Below, piece by piece: positions 7,901-11,117 of a stretch of DNA of 11,117 nt. The first letter of the stretch is position 1; each line of letters opens with the position of its first letter. Position numbers and translations under genes: made by a program. Below the pieces are notes generated by a model. The model was given only the letters and a program-made list of their open reading frames with translations, was not told the origin of the DNA and did no database searches. Source of the stretch: CAYZRJ01 sp964480825 (GTDB lineage: Bacteria; Patescibacteriota; WWE3; UBA101185; UBA10185). Location of the stretch: contig CAYZRJ010000019.1 in the NCBI GenBank assembly GCA_964480825.1, forward strand, positions 1 through 11,117. The letters run 5' to 3'.

Positions 7901-9810
7901 AAACCCATTTGCGTATTGCCGGCTTTAAATATTAAATCCTGTGGAAAATATCGTTTGCCTAGCTTAAAATCTTTACCGCAAAGATTTAACATGTTATTTA
8001 TATTGTTGGTCGTTTCTGCGACCGTGTTGGGATCAACCAGTGTTCCGGCCGCAACAAGTCTGTTTAAGCTTTTTCTCAAGTTTGATTTTAAGTCGGCATC
8101 CTTACACCCAGATCTGTGGATATCGCAAATAGCGGCACTTCCCCATGGAACTTGAATTTCACAGATTCTAATTAGTTCTCCGCTACTTTGTTGGCACACA
8201 TACGCTGACAAATCTTTTTGTCCGGAGTAGTAAGTTTCGTCATAGGTGCTGTTAGGTTCTGACAACGCCGTTATATACCCCGTATTAATCAATCTATTTT
8301 GGGTTACGGGAACACCTTTATCTTGATACGGTAAATTTCTTTGATATAGAGCTTCACAGTTTGGTACGTCGGGTGTTGTAGAAATCGCTCCGGCAAAACT
8401 TCTACCGGTTACAAGCGGTATTCCGGTGCCGCTGTTTGCCGCACTTCCGATGTATGTATTTATCCACTGCATCGGCATAAGCGGGTCAATTGCAAAATTT
8501 TGTAAGTTGTTTCTGTATTCAAATCGTCTAAACGGAGGTTCATAATCACCCGGACCTTTAGGAATGTACTTAAAAAACGGTCTTGTCAAATAATCTTCTG
8601 TGACCATCGGCGTACCTCCGTCGCAAAGCACGCCATCGATTGGATCAGTCGGTAACTTCTTCTCTTTCGCAATGTAATCATCCACCGTTTCTTTATTTTT
8701 CTTTTTGCATTTATCTACGCGCTCCTGTTCTCCTGCCGTTAAAGTTCCATCAGAGTTAATTTCGGTTGGATTGGGAGTACAGCTGTCCACGGCGTAAATC
8801 TTTACACCGGTATAACCGGCAGTAATACCACAGTCTTTGGTGCTGGGTGTGTTCTTATCTTTGGGTACGCATTTCCCGTTTACTCTGACCCCGTCCGCCC
8901 CGTTAGCTAATTTGCAAGTATCGATCACACAAGGCTGTTTAATATCCGGTTTTTCCCAGGTTCTACAAGTTAAAGTATTACACTGATAAATACCTTCTTC
9001 GTTTCGCAAAAGACAATCCGGTTCCCACAAACCGCCGGGACTTGTAAAACTCCAAGTGTAATAATAGGGTATTTCAGTAACTACCGTCACAGGATTTAAG
9101 TTGAACCTGTGATCATAGTTGTCCTCGTTAATAATTGTATTAATGGTAGGTTGTTCGCGTTTGGCTAGCCCGATTGCGGTGTCTCCCATACGGTCGTTTG
9201 TACACCCCATAAAGCTTGATGCTGAAGCGCTTGCAGGCAACGGAAAAGGCGGTTGGGGGATTTTATTGTCATCTACAGGGCTTGATTTGATTTTTTGGGC
9301 GCAATTAATCTGTGTCGTCATATTCCATGTGTTATGCCACGAATCTACAACGATTTCTTGAGCTTTTTGAGGTCCGCAAAAAAATACTAAGTGTACTTTA
9401 AGTCGGGGAGGTTTTACTTTTCTTACGGTTATTCTATACCTGCCTAATTTATTTGTGGTCGTTGACGAAAATATATTTGTTAGTGCTCCGGATAGTTTTC
9501 CGGTAGGAGATATTATGTTTTCTTCGTACGCCGCAACCATAACTTTATCGATTGGAGCACCAGCTTGGTGTGTTCCGGGCAGTACCTCAACAACACCAGC
9601 TGAAACAATAGTTCCGCAAATAACTGAAAGTCCCGGATTATTCGACGGCGGACACCAATCAGGTAAATCGCTATCTCCAATATCGTTTGTTGGTGGTATG
9701 CCCGTGAGTGCCAGCGTGTGAAACATTAGTGCGGTAGTCAAACTTAGCACCAGAAAGAAAATAACTGGGCTTATCGTACGGTGTGTTTTAGAACTACTCC
9801 AATCGCGCAT
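4939..9810 (-). CDS. Giant cysteine-rich exported protein with N-terminal Ig-like domain and C-terminal lytic-transglycosylase-like domain
   Basis: A protein of 1623 residues from the ATG at 9810, placed 10 bases after a TATAAT box. Residues ~14-36 form a signal peptide or membrane anchor. Residues ~65-171 look like a CNA-B/carboxypeptidase-regulatory beta sandwich (pattern IDKVMVAAYEE then NKLGRYRITV), bounded by Cys. The middle ~1200 residues are unfamiliar, polar and rich in Gly/Asn/Asp. I count about 50 cysteines overall, as expected for an exported disulfide-stabilised protein. DPDLDG at 1372-1377 could be a calcium loop. From ~1413 to the end, ALMAIMFLESGLD resembles the catalytic-Glu motif of SLT/goose-lysozyme enzymes (Glu1460), followed by GQMDLGG (1486-1492) and ALQLYSGGSYE, the counterpart of the AYNAG-type motif. 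I infer a wall-cleaving role like that of VirB1, which fits the VirB6-like neighbour. The domain is divergent, so it might only bind glycan. Gene certain; enzymatic role moderate. Confidence 0.85.
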   Translation of the reverse strand: MRDWSSSKTHRTISPVIFFLVLSLTTALMFHTLALTGIPPTNDIGDSDLPDWCPPSNNPGLSVICGTIVSAGVVEVLPGTHQAGAPIDKVMVAAYEENIISPTGKLSGALTNIFSSTTTNKLGRYRITVRKVKPPRLKVHLVFFCGPQKAQEIVVDSWHNTWNMTTQINCAQKIKSSPVDDNKIPQPPFPLPASASASSFMGCTNDRMGDTAIGLAKREQPTINTIINEDNYDHRFNLNPVTVVTEIPYYYTWSFTSPGGLWEPDCLLRNEEGIYQCNTLTCRTWEKPDIKQPCVIDTCKLANGADGVRVNGKCVPKDKNTPSTKDCGITAGYTGVKIYAVDSCTPNPTEINSDGTLTAGEQERVDKCKKKNKETVDDYIAKEKKLPTDPIDGVLCDGGTPMVTEDYLTRPFFKYIPKGPGDYEPPFRRFEYRNNLQNFAIDPLMPMQWINTYIGSAANSGTGIPLVTGRSFAGAISTTPDVPNCEALYQRNLPYQDKGVPVTQNRLINTGYITALSEPNSTYDETYYSGQKDLSAYVCQQSSGELIRICEIQVPWGSAAICDIHRSGCKDADLKSNLRKSLNRLVAAGTLVDPNTVAETTNNINNMLNLCGKDFKLGKRYFPQDLIFKAGNTQMGFQSTTPNDSIPAGAERGDDFIPASTEQKNQARTGSRVVFQEGGKFMANSFDTILCAINPKVCNNNKNADSLTDSLTYPYAETYEDVKRIYLNDTTWEVDSLGPGQTSMCSISNIYKVDITGPEQEIAGVPSMGSNATTSEDATKKAILQGGYFDQLFTKNSQHKDEIAVGTASWYMSSGAFKRDKTTMTGGGLGAFLALNFWGDDGSTNVGTSSDFINKWAFSSLFGRDVWDSMLTLAGGDANLHNLEFPLKGIGASILGSLAANNPLKSYGDRQASAESGTSTPNFMVKPYYSVTFDYPLTEASFKEKFKLPGLTEVENSAPIYVHTELRPEDWGPGHICYGFDTAVPPGQICGTYREDVGIEEIKGVSRTCRVDKCVAFNRVETATCKCTRKRIGGTADEPIYEAPEKAKCGIVKNSREDRNLIIRDCTRDNRLMCANLQETSRAWDQLKDGYDRARCKRVVNDTCVEYSPYFLDKRTGQETTGIIMPPDDIDDTIQANDQKDHVGGYQDPPVIPDTPERCNSGMFDWEPNQGTKEKGLVGPENNVRPRCWVSAAGPFRKFPNFSAVGQTTPQPIRKDSGQEIKNCNGYIKIGDSALRATQEAPYQDSGQIQHSLDESTLIGIKILKTFTAPYSPSWGGNALALIDSKETNNGLVASDGLKTDTYTRGQIVNMGGVGDVSTIRSFFTPPSIVPIFGREGELRPMYYHCDYKSSHTLDTKNKKQKEYFSMMSAFDPDLDGIGGWKCPIVPPPDPQIPNIEGKSAGNCSIKQFEKCELALKALWGSSPEVNNFHFSETFKNIINWTAYQSNTPGGALMAIMFLESGLDVQYLQKWSDDAWVFNSGVPWYGQMDLGGPATCNDLVWTAQGPFMEIQKWVECLVNPTSTRCFGPNASEASKEISKRFCATLNKAGRGRCESILNAGRCNLLDAATIASFFMNPRAGMSPGNCSGFNLDAALQLYSGGSYELETGGDANNVAAQIYAACK

Positions 9811-9820
9811 TTCAACAATA

Positions 9821-9847
9821 ATTATAGCAATAGACTTCGGGTTGCAA
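9821..9847 (-). promoter_or_regulatory. Extended -10 promoter of the 1623-residue protein gene
   Basis: On the minus strand TGCTATAAT (9829-9821) is a perfect extended -10 element. A TTGCAA at 9847-9842 lies 15 bases upstream, a short spacer for a -35, but an extended -10 needs little from the -35. The ATG at 9810 follows the -10 by 10 bases, so the leader would be only about 3-4 bases. Confidence 0.6.
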
Positions 9848-9870
9848 CAGCGCCAATTGACATGGATAAT
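9842..9870 (+). promoter_or_regulatory. Probable smpB promoter
   Basis: TTGCAA (9842-9847), 17 bases, then GATAAT (9865-9870), matching five of six positions of the -10 consensus. The candidate smpB starts at 9877 and 9883 lie 6 and 12 bases beyond it. TTGCAA is its own reverse complement and is also the best -35 of the opposing promoter. A TTGACA at 9857-9862 looks better on its own, but its -10 (TTATGA, 9881-9886) would cover the start codon. Confidence 0.4.
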
Positions 9871-9882
9871 GGGGTCATGCTT

Positions 9883-10356
9883 ATGAAAGGACTTTTACTG
9901 GTAAAAAACCGAAGCGCTCTTCACGATCATCAGCTTATAAACCAGTATGTCGCTGGAATAGTACTCAAAGGTTACGAGGTAAAAGCTGTGCGTGAGAAAA
10001 AAGTTAGTTTTGATGCTACCTATATACAAATATTTAAAGATGGTCCGTATGTAGTCAATCTATTTATAGGTGAGTATTCTAAACAAAGTCAAAAAGGTTT
10101 AGAAAAAAACACAAAACGAGCGCGCAAATTACTTTTAAATAATTCAGAAATCGCCGAAATAACCAGAGAGCTCGATCAAAAGGGTCGTACAGCGATTCCA
10201 CTGGCAATAGTACTATTAAACAACCGTATAAAACTGGAGTTCGCGGTTGTAAAAGGTAAAAAAGAATACGAAATAAAACGTGTGGCCAAAGACCGTCAAA
10301 TTAAACGGGATATGCAGGTTGAATTTAAGGATTTTCATCGAAGTGCTGATGCTTAA
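9883..10356 (+). CDS. smpB: SsrA-binding protein SmpB
   Basis: SmpB binds the tRNA-like part of tmRNA, delivers it to ribosomes stalled at the end of broken mRNAs, and mimics the codon-anticodon part in the A site. From the ATG at 9883 the product is 157 residues, the usual family length. The recognisable order is: KNRSALHDHQL near the N-terminus (family NRKARHDY); AGIVLKGYEVKAVRE (family AGIVLTGTEVKSLR); a VNLFIGEYSK strand; KRARKLLLNNSEI (family PRRPRKLLLHKKEI); then IPLAIVLLNNRIKLEFAVVKG and a basic tail. In the tail K-GKKEYEIKR corresponds to the GKKxYDKR segment that enters the decoding site. Starts at 9877 or 9862 add only a few residues; the GTG at 9781 would overlap the opposing gene. 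The usual G in LTGTEV is kept here (LKGYEV) but T is replaced by Y. Its RNA partner ssrA lies about 450 bases downstream on the same strand, past one opposing gene. Confidence 0.95.
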   Translation: MKGLLLVKNRSALHDHQLINQYVAGIVLKGYEVKAVREKKVSFDATYIQIFKDGPYVVNLFIGEYSKQSQKGLEKNTKRARKLLLNNSEIAEITRELDQKGRTAIPLAIVLLNNRIKLEFAVVKGKKEYEIKRVAKDRQIKRDMQVEFKDFHRSADA

Positions 10357-10394
10357 AAATATCGGCCCCATGTAAGTAGTTCACATGGAGCCGA
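10355..10394 (-). terminator. Rho-independent terminator of the small membrane-protein gene
   Basis: A hairpin at 10362-10394 has arms TCGGCCCCATGT and ACATGGAGCCGA: 6 bp, one C/A mismatch, then 5 bp, around a 9-base loop. Read on the minus strand it is followed directly by TATTTTT (10361-10355), so it terminates the gene ending at 10409. The plus strand has no T-run after it, so smpB gets little help from it. The T-run reaches into the smpB stop codon. Confidence 0.75.
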
Positions 10395-10408
10395 AACTGC
10401 GAACAGCG

Positions 10409-10687
10409 CTAAATAAAAAATATTCTAATCACTAACAACATCCCCCCCATTATCAGTGAGTAAAGAAACACACCAAACCTGTACCACCAGCCTCTTGCCC
10501 AAAAGAACGTAACAAGGCTTAAGAGTGCAAATTCACCGACAAATATACGAAACAACTGGTGTGTTTGCACGTTTGGCGCCAGACGTAGTGTCAGACTTGC
10601 AATCGGTGCCGCTGACAACGCAAAAACTAACATCATTATCAACGGACCCACAACGATCTTAAGAATTGTATCTTTTTTGGATCTCAT
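10409..10687 (-). CDS. Small three-helix membrane protein of unknown function
   Basis: A protein of 92 residues that I do not recognise. A basic MRSKKD start is followed by three hydrophobic segments (~9-33, 45-63, 70-91), with ARGWWYR between the second and third. The last helix runs to the very C-terminus (RIFFI). Basic residues at the N-terminus suggest an N-in topology under the positive-inside rule. The gene is well supported: an AGAGGAG ribosome binding site with ideal spacing, an extended -10 promoter upstream and a hairpin terminator downstream, so it is a complete single-gene unit. It sits between smpB and ssrA on the opposite strand, so it is not co-transcribed with them and the location does not show a role in trans-translation. 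Confidence 0.8.
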   Translation of the reverse strand: MRSKKDTILKIVVGPLIMMLVFALSAAPIASLTLRLAPNVQTHQLFRIFVGEFALLSLVTFFWARGWWYRFGVFLYSLIMGGMLLVIRIFFI

Positions 10688-10692
10688 TTTTT

Positions 10693-10700
10693 ACTCCTCT
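10693..10700 (-). promoter_or_regulatory. Shine-Dalgarno site of the small membrane protein
   Basis: On the minus strand AGAGGAGT ends about 5-6 bases before the ATG at 10687. It is the only strong ribosome binding site in the window and fixes this start. Confidence 0.75.
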
Positions 10701-10717
10701 GTTGTTTTGTTGAAGTT

Positions 10718-10746
10718 ATCATACCATACTATAAGCCGAGTGTAAA
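10718..10746 (-). promoter_or_regulatory. Promoter of the small membrane-protein gene
   Basis: On the minus strand TTTACA (10746-10741), 17 bases, then TATGAT (10723-10718), preceded by TGG as an extended -10. Transcription would start near 10711, giving a leader of roughly 24 bases that contains the Shine-Dalgarno. Confidence 0.65.
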
Positions 10747-10758
10747 GCCTATAACACG

Positions 10759-10787
10759 TTGTCCGCGCAGACCTTTTGTGATAAAAT
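10759..10787 (+). promoter_or_regulatory. ssrA promoter
   Basis: TTGTCC (10759-10764), 17 bases, then TAAAAT (10782-10787) with an upstream TGA forming an extended -10. The predicted start near 10794 leaves a few bases before the mature tmRNA 5' end at 10802, which RNase P would remove. It is divergent from the membrane-protein promoter, with 12 bases between the two -35 boxes. Confidence 0.65.
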
Positions 10788-10896
10788 GGGCAAGTTAATG
10801 TGGAGATGATCGGCTTTGATTGGATAGCGAAAACATTAATGCAAGCAAGTTTTCTGGTTCTTCAAAAATCAGAAAAAAACAAATGCAGCCTTAGTT

Positions 10897-10932
10897 GCAG
10901 AACCGGCATACGCCGGCGTTGCAGCCTAATAA
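10897..10932 (+). other. tmRNA tag-peptide reading frame (AEPAYAGVAA, two stops)
   Basis: After TTAGTT, the counterpart of the conserved TAGTC before the resume codon, GCA starts a frame encoding AEPAYAGVAA followed by TAA TAA. The A-rich run just upstream and the hydrophobic GVAA end are typical; ClpXP-type proteases read the final residues (LAA in E. coli, VAA here). The resume codon is inferred by alignment to known tmRNAs. Confidence 0.82.
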
Positions 10933-11047
10933 AATAGGTCGCGACCTTTTGTGCTGTCCCACTCTCAGAGGTACACACGAAAGAATCATAAATCTGGGTG
11001 CGACAGAGCGCTTGGCCTAACACTGTTTAAGCATTCGGCCTGCGATT

Positions 11048-11101
11048 AGAGCGTCAACCTTGTTCGTTAGATGGCTCTTTTTTAAGTATAATAAAACGAA
11101 C
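11048..11101 (+). other. tmRNA pseudoknot
   Basis: AGAGC (11048-11052) pairs with GCTCT (11074-11078), and GTTCGTT (11062-11068) pairs with AACGAAC (11095-11101). The two stems cross, giving an H-type pseudoknot where the last pseudoknot (PK4) of a tmRNA is expected, shortly before the T-arm side. Confidence 0.65.
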
Positions 11102-11117
11102 TATGCTTGTAGATTTG

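Larger units (their letters stand above)
10802..11117 (+). ncRNA. ssrA: tmRNA (transfer-messenger RNA), 3' end beyond the window
   Basis: tmRNA acts as tRNA-Ala and as a short mRNA to free stalled ribosomes and tag the unfinished protein for proteolysis. The 5' end GGAGATGATCGGCTTTGATT corresponds to the conserved start in E. coli (GGGGCTGATTCTGGATTCGA), followed by AGCGAAAACATTAATGCAAG, like the GCGAAACCC...GCATGC segment. The tag frame lies at 10897-10932 and ends in tandem stops. Beyond it is a structured region with at least one clear pseudoknot. The expected partner of the acceptor 5' strand GGAGATG, i.e. CATCTCC followed by ACCA, together with the T-arm, is absent by 11117. About 316 bases are visible out of a usual 350-400, so the right edge cuts the gene. 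smpB nearby on the same strand supports the call. Confidence 0.93.

Noticed and set aside
9781..9882. Upstream GTG/ATG starts that would lengthen SmpB by up to 34 residues
   Set aside because: The extension has no family counterpart, would overlap the start of the opposing 1623-residue gene, and lies upstream of the predicted smpB promoter. The ATG at 9883 gives the normal family length.
10362..10394. The hairpin after smpB as the smpB terminator
   Set aside because: There is no T-tract on the plus strand; the T-tract is on the minus strand, so it belongs to the small membrane-protein gene.
1..10687. UGA recoding (Gracilibacteria/SR1 code)
   Set aside because: No in-frame TGA appears in any of the five protein genes, whereas a recoded genome would use TGA often for Gly.
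1..11117. CRISPR array, insertion sequence, prophage or tRNA gene
   Set aside because: I saw no regularly spaced repeats, transposase motifs, terminal inverted repeats or cloverleaf other than the partial tmRNA.

Overview
The window looks like part of a Candidate Phyla Radiation (Patescibacteria) genome, most likely Microgenomates-like. The reasons are very large surface or secreted proteins with little family resemblance, a VirB6/TrbL-like multi-spanning protein of the style common in those genomes, a divergent but complete SmpB, and a compact layout. The lineage is an inference. The standard bacterial code fits: stops are TAA and TAG, and no in-frame TGA interrupts roughly 3,500 codons, which argues against the UGA=Gly code of Gracilibacteria/SR1.

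Layout. (1) 1-3406, minus: a very large protein, cut by the left edge. It has a soluble helical N-terminal part of about 780 residues, a membrane block, and a C-terminal domain with an HETGH zinc-protease motif. (2) 3461-4921, plus: a VirB6/TrbL-like membrane protein with an exported N-terminal domain. (3) 4939-9810, minus: a 1623-residue secreted or anchored cysteine-rich protein. It has an N-terminal Ig-like/CNA-B-type beta domain and a C-terminal domain resembling lytic transglycosylases (SLT/VirB1-like). (4) 9883-10356, plus: smpB. (5) 10409-10687, minus: a 92-residue membrane protein of unknown function. (6) 10802 to the right edge, plus: ssrA (tmRNA), lacking its 3' end, with predicted tag AEPAYAGVAA.

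How they may work together. Genes 1-3 look like one envelope module: a polytopic VirB6-like channel component, a protein carrying a peptidoglycan-cleaving domain, and a membrane-tethered metalloprotease. A divergent type IV secretion-like or surface machine is the best guess, but no ATPase (VirB4/VirD4) lies in the window. smpB and ssrA are the two dedicated parts of trans-translation.

The six genes alternate strand without exception, so there is no operon here. I found a sigma70-like promoter for every gene. In four of the five protein genes the predicted -10 lies only about 6-12 bases from the start codon, implying leaderless or near-leaderless mRNAs. The fifth, the small membrane protein, has a classical Shine-Dalgarno site. 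No stretch over 300 bases is without a gene, and I saw no CRISPR array, insertion sequence or tRNA.
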